NCBI GenBank assembly: GCA_036503775.1 | Contig: DASXWH010000120.1 | Span: 39,348-103,347, forward strand | Length of the DNA: 64,000 nt | Source: Ohtaekwangia sp036503775 | GTDB taxonomy: Bacteria; Bacteroidota; Bacteroidia; Cytophagales; Cyclobacteriaceae | Direction: 5' to 3' | In this document: in pieces, positions 8,889-18,191 of the stretch | How the letters are laid out: every line of letters starts with the position of its first letter | Position numbering within the stretch: the stretch's first letter is position 1 | Translations under genes and position numbers: made by a program | Notes under the pieces: model-generated | Seen by the model: only the letters and a program-made list of their open reading frames with translations | Databases searched by the model: none | Told to the model about the DNA's origin: nothing

Positions 8889-8899
8889 AATAACGATAG
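8861..8899 (-). promoter_or_regulatory. Long hairpin covering the start codon of the dehydrogenase-like gene
   Basis: The arms are 8861-8878 and 8882-8899 (18 bp, one G-T wobble in RNA) with a 3-nt loop at 8879-8881. In the transcript of the minus strand the AUG at 8888-8886 lies within the 5' arm, so the ribosome start site would be paired. The hairpin begins 7 nt after the stop of the small DUF1328 gene. It lacks a U-run after the stem, which argues against a simple terminator. It is therefore a candidate translational control element or a transcript processing site. Confidence 0.6.
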
Positions 8900-8906
8900 G
8901 GTTATG

Positions 8907-9074
8907 CTATTTCTTGAATATCCAGCTGCCAAAGGCTATCACGACTACAAAGAGTACAATGAAAATAAAGAATAGAATTTTAGCAATAGAAGCGGCACCT
9001 TCTGCAATACCACCGAATCCAAATAGTGCTGCGATAATCGCAATTACAAAGAATATAGCTGCCCAGCGTAACAT
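8907..9074 (-). CDS. DUF1328-family small membrane protein
   Basis: The 55-residue product starts MLRWAAIFFVIAIIAALFG and has two hydrophobic helices separated by a short AEGAAS turn, then a short basic end (SWIFKK). This is the classic layout of the DUF1328/YtjA family of small inner-membrane proteins, whose function is not established. The frame could be extended upstream to 9113, but the family starts at the MLRWA methionine, so I place the start at 9074. It lies upstream of the sorbosone-type gene on the same strand, with the long hairpin between them. Confidence 0.88.
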   Translation of the reverse strand: MLRWAAIFFVIAIIAALFGFGGIAEGAASIAKILFFIFIVLFVVVIAFGSWIFKK

Positions 9075-9181
9075 AGTTGTATGATTTAATTTGATAAACT
9101 GGGCAGAAAACAAAATGCCACTATGTTAGTGACACGAATGAGTAAAAGAATCTACAGGTTCTAAATGATCAACTTTCAAAA

Positions 9182-9784
9182 TTAAAGTTTGATACGTAAA
9201 CCTATTGAAGCATATACTTTTGCATTTGCTTGTTGGCTGGTGATTCGAAAGACAGGTTCAAAAACGGCATGCCCGTACGATTCGCGCTGGTGCTTATTGT
9301 ACGTACGCACCGCTTTCCTTATGTCGTTGTTTGACAAAATTGAAAAGATGCAATTGGATACAAAGAAACCTATCCCGGCATACATAAATTTTTCGTCTCC
9401 CCAATTATTCACGTCAGAATTCTGTGGGTCATCTACATCTGAAGAACCGCCCAGCAGCCAAAGAGAAAAACCAGTAACCGCAAGTAAGGAGCTTGAAAAA
9501 GCAATGGAACGGTTTCTTCTGTAGTTATTCAGGTACTTAAGTGCCTCAGGATCATGAAGTAGATAAGGCCTTAAGTTTCGTCCACCAAATCCTACGTTCT
9601 TAAATTCAAGGTCACCACCATCAAGTCTGAACCGATGCCTGGCCATCGGGTTCCCAAGGGCTACACCTGATCCGCTTTGCATAGGCATATTGAAGAATGT
9701 CTCTTCCAATTGGATATGTTCCTGGGCATAACCGATTTGAAACAGACCGACAAAAGCTATAGCGGTTAGCACTCTTAAAATCAT
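9182..9784 (-). CDS. Uncharacterised secreted or membrane protein
   Basis: I do not recognise this 200-residue protein. It has a signal peptide (about 1-20, ending IGYAQ), a Gly-rich region around residues 35-70, two hydrophobic stretches (about 94-111 and 134-150) and a C-terminus ASIGLRIKL that could be a terminal beta strand. The pattern would fit a small inner-membrane or envelope protein. It lies between the DUF1328 gene and the tRNA, all on the minus strand, with no further clue to function. Confidence 0.65.
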   Translation of the reverse strand: MILRVLTAIAFVGLFQIGYAQEHIQLEETFFNMPMQSGSGVALGNPMARHRFRLDGGDLEFKNVGFGGRNLRPYLLHDPEALKYLNNYRRNRSIAFSSSLLAVTGFSLWLLGGSSDVDDPQNSDVNNWGDEKFMYAGIGFFVSNCIFSILSNNDIRKAVRTYNKHQRESYGHAVFEPVFRITSQQANAKVYASIGLRIKL

Positions 9785-9813
9785 AGGTCAGGTTTGGTTC
9801 TGCAATAAAAACA

Positions 9814-9844
9814 AAAGGTCTTGAAATCAGATTTCAAGACCTTT
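9814..9844 (-). terminator. Rho-independent terminator after tRNA-Thr
   Basis: Perfect 15-bp arms at 9814-9828 and 9830-9844 surround a single base. On the minus strand the stem is followed by TTGTTTTTATT. It lies 3 bp after the tRNA 3' end and fits the end of that transcript. Confidence 0.85.
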
Positions 9845-9847
9845 AAG

Positions 9848-9920
<73 letters not shown>

Positions 9921-10010
9921 GTTTTTGGGCATTCCAAGGCAGGATTGCCGTAAAACGAGGTGCAAAAATAAGGTAAGAATGGATTTCCGCAAATGGTTAT
10001 GCAAAAACTT

Positions 10011-11876
10011 CTACACAGTTTTTAAGAGCTTTAACTGATCCTTTAGCTGTTTCAGGTGATCTGTCGCAGATTTGATCTTATCATTGAACTCGCTACGGAC
10101 GCTATCAGCATTCTGTGACCGGGAAAAGAACTCCAGGTTGTTCTTCCAAAGGGCGATATCGTTTTCTACTTTACTGATCTTCTTGCGGATGGCCTGCTCC
10201 TTCTGATAGATTTTCCGTTCTGCCATGGGATCGTTCTTCAGATCACTGATCTGGTTCTCCAACAACAGTTTACTGCGGTCATCTTCCGTGTAGCCTTGAA
10301 TGGCTGAAACGAATTTATCCACTGCCTCATGATAGCGATTGCGAATACCACTGATATCTTTTCGCGGAACAAAACCGATAGCATTAAATTGTGATTGCAG
10401 CTCTTTTAAAGAATCTGCTGTAGCGGTTCCTTCAACAGCATGCTTTTCCAATAGCGAGCAGATTTCTTCCTTTAGTTTTAGATTCTGCGCCTGCTCATTT
10501 TCTACTTTACCGTGCTGTGTTCGCTTTTGCTCGAAGAAATAATCACAGGCTTCTTTAAATTCCTTAAATACTTTTTCCCGAAACTTCTCGGGTACGGGTC
10601 CAACATCTTTCCATTTTTGTTGAAGGCTTTTCAATTCGTTAGATGTTCTGTCCCAATCATTGCTTTCGCGTAATTCAATAGCACGCGTGACTAACTCATT
10701 TTTCAGTTGCAGATTTTTCTCCCGCTCTTCATCAAGCTTTTTGAAAAAAATGTTTTTGTTATTGAAGAATGATTTAAAAGCCGACCAGAATTTCTTATTT
10801 ACTTCCTTCGCTTTGGCACGTGGTAATCCGCCAATAATTTCCCAACGTTTCTGGATATCCAGAATCTCCTTCGTCTTTTGATTCCATTCTTTGATACGAT
10901 CAGACTGGAAGTTGGAAAATTCCTGCACTTCATCACTCAGTTTAGCCTTGTTGTCCAGGTTAACGTGCAGCTCCTGCTGCAGGACCTGTAGGTAAGCATC
11001 ACGCTTTGTGTAGACTGCATCAGAAGCAGTTTTGAATCGTTGCCATACATTCTCCTTGTCATCTTTCGGAACAGGACCGATATGCTTGAACTCGTGGTGA
11101 AGTTCATTCAATTCGCGTATAGCATCCTTTATGATCGTTACAGCAGCCAGCTTCTCGGCCCGTGTGCAGAGCTCAAGTTTAGCTTCGAGATTTTTCTTGC
11201 GATCAAGCTCTTTTAACTCAAAATAAATACTTTGATTATCGTAGAAACGATCAACCAGAGCGTGGTAATTAGCCCACAATGTTTTTGCCTGAGCTCCGGG
11301 AACAGGGCCGATCGATTTCCACTCACGTTGCAGTTCCTTGAACTGTTCAAACTGGTCGTCTGAATTTTGCACATCTGAAAGAGCACGTATCTTCTCCAGC
11401 AGATCTTGTTTACGTTTCAGGTTGTCACCTTTACGTTCTTCCTGTTGATGGAAATAGTTAGCCTTACGGTCCTTGATCAACTTCAGATTAGCATCAAAAA
11501 TGATATCGGATTCGTCACCCTTATATTCAAAATCTTCAGCTATTCCACCGGTGGCAATGAATTTTAGTAAAGCTTCAGCTTTTTCTTTTTCGCGTATGTC
11601 ATCAAAAAGCGGTTTAATTTCTTTCAGAATAGAATCAACGCGTTTGAAATTATCTTCTTTGGAAAGATCTTTGGTCAGCGCAGCAAGTTGTTCTTTGGTG
11701 AAATGACTATAGTCTATATGTTCTTCTTCCAGATGTTCATCTGCTTCGTGATGATCATGATCAGCCAGATCTACTTCAGAATGTAAAGTCTTACTGCCAT
11801 GGTTATCAGCCAACCCGGCTTGCTGAATACTCTCCTGCTGCTCGTCTCGTTTGTCTCTTTCCATTTCCATGGTCAA
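10011..11876 (-). CDS. DUF349 repeat protein
   Basis: This 621-residue, highly charged and mostly helical protein contains five DUF349 units of about 75-80 residues, each with a (W/F)-x-x-(I/V)-G-x-(V/L)-P core: WKSIGPVP, FKHIGPVP, WEIIGGLP, WKDVGPVP and FNAIGFVP, followed by a conserved Phe/Tyr-rich helix. The first 70 residues are acidic and His-rich; the last 70 form a coiled coil. DUF349 proteins are widespread in Bacteroidota; biochemical function is unknown. No signal peptide is seen, so it should be cytoplasmic. Met1 (11876) and Met3 (11870) are both possible starts. Confidence 0.88.
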   Translation of the reverse strand: MTMEMERDKRDEQQESIQQAGLADNHGSKTLHSEVDLADHDHHEADEHLEEEHIDYSHFTKEQLAALTKDLSKEDNFKRVDSILKEIKPLFDDIREKEKAEALLKFIATGGIAEDFEYKGDESDIIFDANLKLIKDRKANYFHQQEERKGDNLKRKQDLLEKIRALSDVQNSDDQFEQFKELQREWKSIGPVPGAQAKTLWANYHALVDRFYDNQSIYFELKELDRKKNLEAKLELCTRAEKLAAVTIIKDAIRELNELHHEFKHIGPVPKDDKENVWQRFKTASDAVYTKRDAYLQVLQQELHVNLDNKAKLSDEVQEFSNFQSDRIKEWNQKTKEILDIQKRWEIIGGLPRAKAKEVNKKFWSAFKSFFNNKNIFFKKLDEEREKNLQLKNELVTRAIELRESNDWDRTSNELKSLQQKWKDVGPVPEKFREKVFKEFKEACDYFFEQKRTQHGKVENEQAQNLKLKEEICSLLEKHAVEGTATADSLKELQSQFNAIGFVPRKDISGIRNRYHEAVDKFVSAIQGYTEDDRSKLLLENQISDLKNDPMAERKIYQKEQAIRKKISKVENDIALWKNNLEFFSRSQNADSVRSEFNDKIKSATDHLKQLKDQLKLLKTV

Positions 11877-11919
11877 TGTTCATTACTACGCGCTTTAGCG
11901 TAAAGTTACTTAAAAATGC

Positions 11920-12504
11920 CTAATTCAGCCGGGGGTCTACCGGATAGTTGGAGTACACGGAAAACCGCCCTCCCATGTTATCCAGTGCCTTTTTCCATAT
12001 CTCTTCCGGTATTGTATCAAATAATAGCTCATCAGTTACATAGTCACATACGATCCAGGAGTCTTCCTCCAGTTCGGTCTCAAGCTGTCCTGGTCCCCAG
12101 CCACTGTACCCTAAATAAAAACGAATATCCGAGGGTTTAAGCTGCACCGTGTCCAGCTTGGTAATCAGGTTCTCGAAGTCGCCTCCCCAGTAAATCCCTT
12201 CCCGTATATGAACAGCATTTTCAAGTGTCTCATGTCGGTGCAGAAAATGTAGTGTATCCTGTTGAACAGGGCCACCCACAAAAACAATTTCTTCCAGTTT
12301 ACGCATATCTTCCATCACTTCATTCACCTTAAGTATGGAAGGTTTATTAATGACAAACCCAAAGGAACCTTCATCGTTATGTTCACAGAGTAAAACAACA
12401 GTACGTTCAAAATTTGGATCAGGCAGGAAAGGTTCGGATATCAGCAACCTTCCCTTTTCCGGCTTCAATTGGTTCTTATACTTGAAAAAGTCAGTATCCT
12501 TCAT
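11920..12504 (-). CDS. YqgE/AlgH family protein
   Basis: The 194-residue product carries the family signatures GRLLISEPFLPDPNFERTVV near the N-terminus, GSFGFVINKP, the GGPVQQDTLHFLH segment and YLGYSGWGPGQLETEL. The family is conserved in many bacteria, adopts an alpha/beta fold and is linked by genetics to alginate regulation in Pseudomonas; the molecular role is unknown. It is divergent from pdxH across a 117-bp gap and is followed by the DUF349 gene 43 bp downstream, so the two may share a transcript. Confidence 0.93.
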   Translation of the reverse strand: MKDTDFFKYKNQLKPEKGRLLISEPFLPDPNFERTVVLLCEHNDEGSFGFVINKPSILKVNEVMEDMRKLEEIVFVGGPVQQDTLHFLHRHETLENAVHIREGIYWGGDFENLITKLDTVQLKPSDIRFYLGYSGWGPGQLETELEEDSWIVCDYVTDELLFDTIPEEIWKKALDNMGGRFSVYSNYPVDPRLN

Positions 12505-12621
12505 GAAAATGGCTATGATTAGAACAGGGTTTCCCCAGATTTCACTAGTGAATAAAATACTTCGGCCTCACCTGTGCAAATATTATTGTTTCATTAATCT
12601 TTGGCTTAAAATTTCAACCGT

Positions 12622-13266
12622 ATGCAGCATAATCTGGCCAATATCCGGAAAGAGTATTCCAAATTATCTCTTGATGTCTCAAATGTGAATTCCGATCCAG
12701 TCAACCAATTCCAGATCTGGTTTGATGAAGCTGTAAAAGCAGAAATAGTTGAGCCTACAGCCATGAATCTTTCCACCGTTCGCGATGATGGCAGGCCAGC
12801 CTCTCGTATTGTTCTGTTAAAGGGTATTGAAGAGCATAAGTTCGTCTTTTACACTAACTATCAGAGTGCTAAAGGTCATGACCTGGATAAGAATCCTGCG
12901 TGCGCGTTAACTTTTTTCTGGCCAGAGCTCGAACGTCAGGTAAGAATTGAAGGAGTGGCTACAAGGGTTAGTACAAATCGCTCAGAAGCATATTTTAAAA
13001 GCAGACCACGAGGGTCACAGATTGGCGCATGGTCATCACCTCAAAGTTCTATTCTGGAAAACCGGGGAGTTCTGGAAGAACGTGTTGCTCAAATGGAAAA
13101 GAAGTTTGAATCTTATGAAGTACTTCCCAGACCGCACCAATGGGGTGGCTATGAGGTAACACCCTTGCTGGTTGAATTCTGGCAAGGGAGACAAAGCCGC
13201 TTGCATGACCGGATTCAATTTGTAAAGATTGATGATGCATGGAAGATCCACAGACTTGCACCTTAG
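12622..13266 (+). CDS. pdxH: Pyridoxamine 5'-phosphate oxidase
   Basis: This 214-residue flavoenzyme oxidises pyridoxine or pyridoxamine 5'-phosphate to pyridoxal 5'-phosphate in the vitamin B6 pathway, using FMN in the cytoplasm. The FMN-binding segment RPASRIVLLKG (near residue 55) and FYTNYQSAKG, the SRPRGSQIGAWSSPQS motif (near 133) and the C-terminal signature EFWQGRQSRLHDRI are all present. Length and motif order match full-length PdxH. It faces the bshB1 gene, with the two stops 27 bp apart. Confidence 0.97.
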   Translation: MQHNLANIRKEYSKLSLDVSNVNSDPVNQFQIWFDEAVKAEIVEPTAMNLSTVRDDGRPASRIVLLKGIEEHKFVFYTNYQSAKGHDLDKNPACALTFFWPELERQVRIEGVATRVSTNRSEAYFKSRPRGSQIGAWSSPQSSILENRGVLEERVAQMEKKFESYEVLPRPHQWGGYEVTPLLVEFWQGRQSRLHDRIQFVKIDDAWKIHRLAP

Positions 13267-13293
13267 AATTAAGGGGCCAGATCTAAGATTTTT

Positions 13294-14013
13294 TTACTTT
13301 ATCTGGAAAAGATGGTCTACTCCAGGCTGTCGTCTTACCGTAAATCCTTCTCCGTGCTCAACTCCAATAGCATGGCCAAATTCCAATGCTCGTGACTCTA
13401 TCATTTTTAAAAATGCAGGATTGGAGATATAGGTTTCAGGTTCCTTGCTATTCGGATCAAAGAACTGCGTTTTAAAAGCCTTTATGGCGTTGATCTTGGT
13501 CTCCCAGAATCCAGAAATATCAACGATAATATCCGGAAGTATCAGCTGACTTTGAATAAAATGATACACCACTTTTGGCCTCCAGGCTCCCTGTGGTTTT
13601 CCGCTATCGTCCTTTGTTTCAATCTTGATCAGGCCAGAAAGGAAACAGGCATCGTAAGCAAGCGATGCACCTTTACCGTGATCTATATGCCGGTCTGTTA
13701 TGGCATTGGTAATAACGATTTCGGGTCTGAATTTTCGGATTGACCGGATCACTTCTACCTGATGCTGAGGATCATTCTGAAAAAAAGCATCCTTTAATCC
13801 CAGGTTCTCACGAATTGACACGCCCATGATTCGTGCTGCATCTGCAGCCTCAAGCGCCCTGGTTTCAGAAGTCCCACGGGTACCTAATTCGCCTCTTGTG
13901 AAGTCAACAATACCTACTTTATGGCCTAAAGAAACATGTTTGGCAATTGTTCCGCCACAGCCCAACTCTGCGTCATCAGGGTGGGCTGACAGCACCAGGA
14001 TATCTAATTTCAT
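13294..14013 (-). CDS. bshB1: Bacillithiol biosynthesis deacetylase BshB1
   Basis: This 239-residue LmbE/PIG-L family zinc enzyme should remove the acetyl group from GlcNAc-malate to give GlcN-malate, the second step of bacillithiol synthesis. The metal-binding motif AHPDDAELG gives His11, Asp13 and Asp14, and DRHIDHGKG gives His109 and His112. The BshB1 hallmarks TRGELGTRGT (near 39) and the C-terminal GVEHGEGF segment are present and set it apart from other PIG-L proteins. It lies 10 bp after trxB on the same strand, so the two are probably cotranscribed. bshA and bshC are not in the window. Confidence 0.93.
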   Translation of the reverse strand: MKLDILVLSAHPDDAELGCGGTIAKHVSLGHKVGIVDFTRGELGTRGTSETRALEAADAARIMGVSIRENLGLKDAFFQNDPQHQVEVIRSIRKFRPEIVITNAITDRHIDHGKGASLAYDACFLSGLIKIETKDDSGKPQGAWRPKVVYHFIQSQLILPDIIVDISGFWETKINAIKAFKTQFFDPNSKEPETYISNPAFLKMIESRALEFGHAIGVEHGEGFTVRRQPGVDHLFQIK

Positions 14014-14023
14014 GCTCTGATTA

Positions 14024-14968
14024 TCAGGCTGTTTCGAGTTCTTTGGCTACCAGAAATTTCTCTGCATCTAACGCACCCATACAACCAGTTCCCGCAGCCG
14101 TGATTGCCTGGCGGTAAATTTTATCCGCAGCATCACCTACTGCAAATACGCCCTCAATGTTCGTCTTGGTTGAACCAGGTTGTACTTTGATGTAGCCTGT
14201 TTCATCCATATCAATATAACCTTTAAAAATGTCTGTGTTGGGTTTGTGACCAATCGCCAGGAAAAACCCCTGAACAGAAATGTTCTTCTTCTCTCCGGTT
14301 TTGTTGTTCACAACACGAACTCCGGTAACCCCTGAATCATCACCGAGGATTTCATCCGTTTCAGAATTCCAGTGGATCTCAATATTGGGTGTGCTCGTTA
14401 CACGATGTTGCATGATCTTCGATGCACGCATTTCGTCACGTCTAACGATCAGGTGAACTTTAGAACACAGCTTGGCTAAGTAAGTGGCTTCTTCTGCCGC
14501 TGAATCTCCTGCTCCAACAACCGCTACTTCCTTACCGCGATAAAAATATCCATCACAAACTGCGCAGGCAGAAACACCTTTGTTCGTATACTTTTCTTCA
14601 GATGGAATACCTAAGTATTTGGCAGAAGCTCCGGTCGCTATGATTACCGTCTCAGCAATGATCTCATCCTTCTCATCAACTACAACTTTATGCGGATAGC
14701 CTGTAAAGTCTACCGATGTTACTAACCCGTAATAGATTTCGGTACCAAAGCGTTCAGCTTGTTTCTGCAGATCCATCATCATCTGAGGACCGTTGATTCC
14801 ATCAGCATAACCCGGAAAATTCTCAACATCATTGGTGGTTGTCAGTTGGCCACCCGGCTGACCACCGGTATAGAGAACTGGTTTCAAACCAGCACGGGCT
14901 GCATATATAGCGGCCGTATAACCTGCAGGACCAGAACCAATAATAAGCACTTTTACTTCTTTTGCCAT
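14024..14968 (-). CDS. trxB: Thioredoxin-disulfide reductase
   Basis: The 314-residue flavoprotein reduces thioredoxin with NADPH. It shows the FAD-binding GSGPAGYTAAIYAARAG (residues 11-27), the redox-active CAVC (Cys135 and Cys138), the NADPH-binding GAGDSAAEEA (about 152-161) and the C-terminal FAD motif GVFAVGDAADK. Length is normal for a low-molecular-weight TrxB. It sits between the primary sigma factor gene (82 bp upstream, with a terminator between) and bshB1 (10 bp downstream). The pairing suggests a small thiol-redox transcription unit. Confidence 0.96.
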   Translation of the reverse strand: MAKEVKVLIIGSGPAGYTAAIYAARAGLKPVLYTGGQPGGQLTTTNDVENFPGYADGINGPQMMMDLQKQAERFGTEIYYGLVTSVDFTGYPHKVVVDEKDEIIAETVIIATGASAKYLGIPSEEKYTNKGVSACAVCDGYFYRGKEVAVVGAGDSAAEEATYLAKLCSKVHLIVRRDEMRASKIMQHRVTSTPNIEIHWNSETDEILGDDSGVTGVRVVNNKTGEKKNISVQGFFLAIGHKPNTDIFKGYIDMDETGYIKVQPGSTKTNIEGVFAVGDAADKIYRQAITAAGTGCMGALDAEKFLVAKELETA

Positions 14969-15003
14969 CGTTCAGAAATTGTTTGCCAGTATAACAAAAT
15001 AAA

Positions 15004-15024
15004 GGGTCTCGGAATTCGAGACCC
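15004..15024 (-). terminator. Terminator after the sigma factor gene
   Basis: Perfect 8-bp GC-rich arms at 15004-15011 and 15017-15024 enclose a 5-nt loop. On the minus strand the stem is followed by TTTATTTTGTTAT. It separates the sigma factor gene from trxB. Confidence 0.85.
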
Positions 15025-15050
15025 TCAAAATAAATTCAATTAATTGCTTT

Positions 15051-15914
15051 TTAACCGAGGTAAGGCTTCAACGCCTTGCTTCTTGATGTATGACGCAATC
15101 TTCTGATCGCTTTTTCTTTGATCTGACGAACGCGCTCACGGGTGAGGTTAAACTTCTCCCCAATCTCTTCCAATGTCATAGAATGCTCGCCATTCAATCC
15201 GAAATAAAGTGTAATTACATCGGCCTCACGTTGAGTTAACGTTGACAATGCACGTTGCACTTCTCTTCGAAGTGAATCGTTCATCAAACCAGAATCCGGA
15301 GTTTCTTCACTGTCATTTTCGAGTACGTCAAGCAGGCTGTTCTCTTCACCCTGTACGAACGGAGCATCCATCGATACGTGACGACCAGAGATCTTCATTG
15401 TATCCACAACTTCTGCAGTCGTTACATCCAATACTTCAGCAAGTTCTTCTGGTGAAGGTTCGCGTTCATACTTTTGCTCGAGCTCAGAAAATGTCTTGGA
15501 GATTTTATTCAAAGAACCTACACGGTTCAATGGTAAGCGAACAATACGGGATTGTTCAGCCAATGCCTGAAGGATAGACTGACGAATCCACCATACTGCA
15601 TACGAGATGAATTTAAAACCACGGGTCTCATCGAAACGCTGAGCAGCCTTAATCAAACCTAAGTTTCCTTCGTTGATCAAATCGCCCAAAGACAGCCCTT
15701 GATTCTGATATTGCTTGGCAACAGACACCACGAATCGAAGGTTAGCTTTAGTCAGTTTTTCCAACGCGATCTGGTCACCTTCCTTTATGCGCTTCGCCAA
15801 CTCCACTTCTTCATCCGGGGTAAGGAGGTCAACCTTTCCAATCTCCTGAAGGTACTTATCCAGAGACTGGCTTTCGCGGTTGGTAATCTGTTTACTGATC
15901 TTTAACTGTCTCAT
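15051..15914 (-). CDS. rpoD: Primary RNA polymerase sigma factor (RpoD/SigA family)
   Basis: The 287-residue protein is a sigma-70 factor with region 1.2 (SLDKYLQEIGKVDLLTPDEE), region 2 (NLRFVVSVAKQYQNQGLSLG and the helix ISYAVWWIRQSILQAL), region 3 and region 4 with the helix-turn-helix TLEEIGEKFNLTRERVRQI. It has no long region 1.1, as is usual for the short primary sigma factor of Bacteroidota, which recognises -33 TTG and -7 TAnnTTTG promoters. It is followed by its own terminator, and pnp lies 67 bp upstream on the same strand. Confidence 0.96.
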   Translation of the reverse strand: MRQLKISKQITNRESQSLDKYLQEIGKVDLLTPDEEVELAKRIKEGDQIALEKLTKANLRFVVSVAKQYQNQGLSLGDLINEGNLGLIKAAQRFDETRGFKFISYAVWWIRQSILQALAEQSRIVRLPLNRVGSLNKISKTFSELEQKYEREPSPEELAEVLDVTTAEVVDTMKISGRHVSMDAPFVQGEENSLLDVLENDSEETPDSGLMNDSLRREVQRALSTLTQREADVITLYFGLNGEHSMTLEEIGEKFNLTRERVRQIKEKAIRRLRHTSRSKALKPYLG

Positions 15915-15981
15915 GCTCTAATTGCTCGTTTGCTTAACAATATACTGTTTAAAGTTAGTTCCTGTCAATTTGCGTTTACGA

Positions 15982-18129
15982 TTATTCCGCTGGTGTTGTT
16001 TCCTTCCGGGGAGGTCTCGGAATAAGCACCTTTCGGGAAAGACGGAATTTACCAGTCTTTTTGTCCACTTCGATCAGCTTAACCTGAATTTCCTCGCCAA
16101 CTTCAAGAACACCTTCCATGTTTTCAAGGCGCTCCCATTTGATCTCGGAAATATGCAATAATCCGTCTTTTCCAGGCATAAACTCTACAAAGGCACCAAA
16201 AGGCATGATTGATTTAACCTTACCGGTGTAAACCTCACCTACTTCAGGGATTGCCACGATGCCCTTGATACGCTTCAGAGCGGCATCCATTACGTCCTTG
16301 CTGGAAGCGAATACATTAACAACCCCTTTGCCGTTAACTTCTTCAATAACTACAGTAGCTCCGGTAGTATTCTGTATATCCTGAACCACTTTACCACCGG
16401 GACCGATTACCGCACCAATCATTTCTTTCTCGATGATGACAGTCTCAGCACGAGGTGTATGTGGCTTGAGGTCAGCACGAGGCTGAGCCAGTGTTTTCTT
16501 CATTTCATTAAGAATATGGAGACGACCTTCTTTTGCCTGAAGCAATGCTTCTTCCAGCACAGCATAGGTCAATCCATCCACTTTTAAATCCATCTGACAG
16601 GCCGTGATACCAAATTCGGTTCCGGTCACTTTAAAGTCCATGTCGCCCAAGTGATCTTCATCGCCAAGGATATCAGACAGGATCGCATATTTTCCGGTTT
16701 CGCTATCCGAGATCATACCCATAGCAATACCGGATACAGGACCTTTAACAGGAACACCAGCATCCATCAACGCAAGTGAACCTGCACAAACTGTAGCCAT
16801 GGACGAAGAACCGTTTGATTCCAGAATATCAGATACCACACGGATGGTGTAAGGATTCTTTTCATCCGGAGGAAGCACCTGCTTGAGTGCACGAAACGCC
16901 AGGTTACCGTGACCAACTTCGCGTCTTCCAGGACCTCTATTGGGTTTTACTTCACCAGTTGAAAATCCAGGGAAGTTATAGTGCAGGATAAATTTGCTTG
17001 AACCGGAGATCATGGCTCCGTCAATCAACTGTTCATCCAGTTTGGTACCGAGTGTTGCCGTGGTTAACGACTGTGTCTCACCACGGGTAAAGATGGCTGA
17101 TCCATGAGTTGATGGCAAGTAATCAACTTCAGACCATATCGGTCTTATATCACGTGTCTTACGACCATCAAGGCGCAATGCTTCTTTAAGAGCCAGATCA
17201 CGTGCTGCTTTCTTCAATACTTCCTTATAATAACGCTTTACAAGGCCGGTATTAACTGTGGTATCTTCAGGAAGAGAATCGAGGTATTCATCAAGCGGAG
17301 CTGAAAGCGCGTTGCTTCTATCCTTCTTATTTACGATCAGCTGACGAGCAATAGAATACAACTTATCATAGAACATGTTGCGAACTTCCTGACGCAACGT
17401 TTCGTCCTTCTCTTCATGGTTGTATGTTCTCTTTTCTTTCTTACCAGCAGCTTCTGCAAATTCAATCTGAACTTTACACTGCTCGATAATTGTCTGGTGA
17501 GCAACCTTTAAGGCTTCAAGCATATCAGCTTCACTTACTTCCTTCATTTCACCCTCAACCATAAGGATGTTTTCGATGGAAGCTGCTACAATCAGATCTA
17601 TATCTGCACGGCTTTTATCCGCCATGCCCGGATTGATTACAAATTTACCATCAATACGCGCTACGCGGACCTCTGAAATCGGACCTTGAAAGGGAATATC
17701 TGAGATCGAAAGCGCAGCTGAAGCGGCAAATGCAGCAAGCCCGTCAGGAAGAGCATTTTCATCACCGGAAATCAGGTAAATCATCACCTGAGTATCGGCA
17801 TGATAATCATCCGGAAAAAGGGGCCTGATGGCACGATCAACCAAACGACTGATCAATACTTCGTAGTCAGACAATTTACTTTCACGTTTTAAAAATCCTC
17901 CGGGCACTTTGCCGGTTGATGCAAATTTCTCCTGGTAATCAACTGATAAAGGCAGGAAATCTGTCCCTTCTTTGGCATCCTGAGCTGATACAACCGTAGC
18001 CAAAATCATGGTGTTGCCCATTTTCAGAACAACGGATCCATCGGCCTGACGTGCCAGCTTGCCTGTTTCAATAGTAATCTCGCGGCCATCGGGCAGCTTA
18101 CAGGTCTTTGTTATAACTGTAGGTTTCAT
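15982..18129 (-). CDS. pnp: Polynucleotide phosphorylase
   Basis: This 715-residue exoribonuclease degrades RNA 3'-5' with phosphate and can also add 3' tails. It shows two RNase PH domains (about 1-230 and 310-545), the active-site region RGETQSLTTATLG and DILGDEDHLGDMDFK, a KH domain with GAVIGPGGKVVQDIQ (about 565) and a C-terminal S1 domain with GKVKSIMPFGAFVEFMPGKDG (about 640). Length and order are normal. It is preceded by rpsO on the same strand with a terminator hairpin between them, the same rpsO-pnp order known from many bacteria. Confidence 0.98.
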   Translation of the reverse strand: MKPTVITKTCKLPDGREITIETGKLARQADGSVVLKMGNTMILATVVSAQDAKEGTDFLPLSVDYQEKFASTGKVPGGFLKRESKLSDYEVLISRLVDRAIRPLFPDDYHADTQVMIYLISGDENALPDGLAAFAASAALSISDIPFQGPISEVRVARIDGKFVINPGMADKSRADIDLIVAASIENILMVEGEMKEVSEADMLEALKVAHQTIIEQCKVQIEFAEAAGKKEKRTYNHEEKDETLRQEVRNMFYDKLYSIARQLIVNKKDRSNALSAPLDEYLDSLPEDTTVNTGLVKRYYKEVLKKAARDLALKEALRLDGRKTRDIRPIWSEVDYLPSTHGSAIFTRGETQSLTTATLGTKLDEQLIDGAMISGSSKFILHYNFPGFSTGEVKPNRGPGRREVGHGNLAFRALKQVLPPDEKNPYTIRVVSDILESNGSSSMATVCAGSLALMDAGVPVKGPVSGIAMGMISDSETGKYAILSDILGDEDHLGDMDFKVTGTEFGITACQMDLKVDGLTYAVLEEALLQAKEGRLHILNEMKKTLAQPRADLKPHTPRAETVIIEKEMIGAVIGPGGKVVQDIQNTTGATVVIEEVNGKGVVNVFASSKDVMDAALKRIKGIVAIPEVGEVYTGKVKSIMPFGAFVEFMPGKDGLLHISEIKWERLENMEGVLEVGEEIQVKLIEVDKKTGKFRLSRKVLIPRPPRKETTPAE

Positions 18130-18191
18130 ATAAATACGATTAGTTAGGTATACCCTTAATTCAATGGTAACCTTGGTTTTAAAAATGCAAA

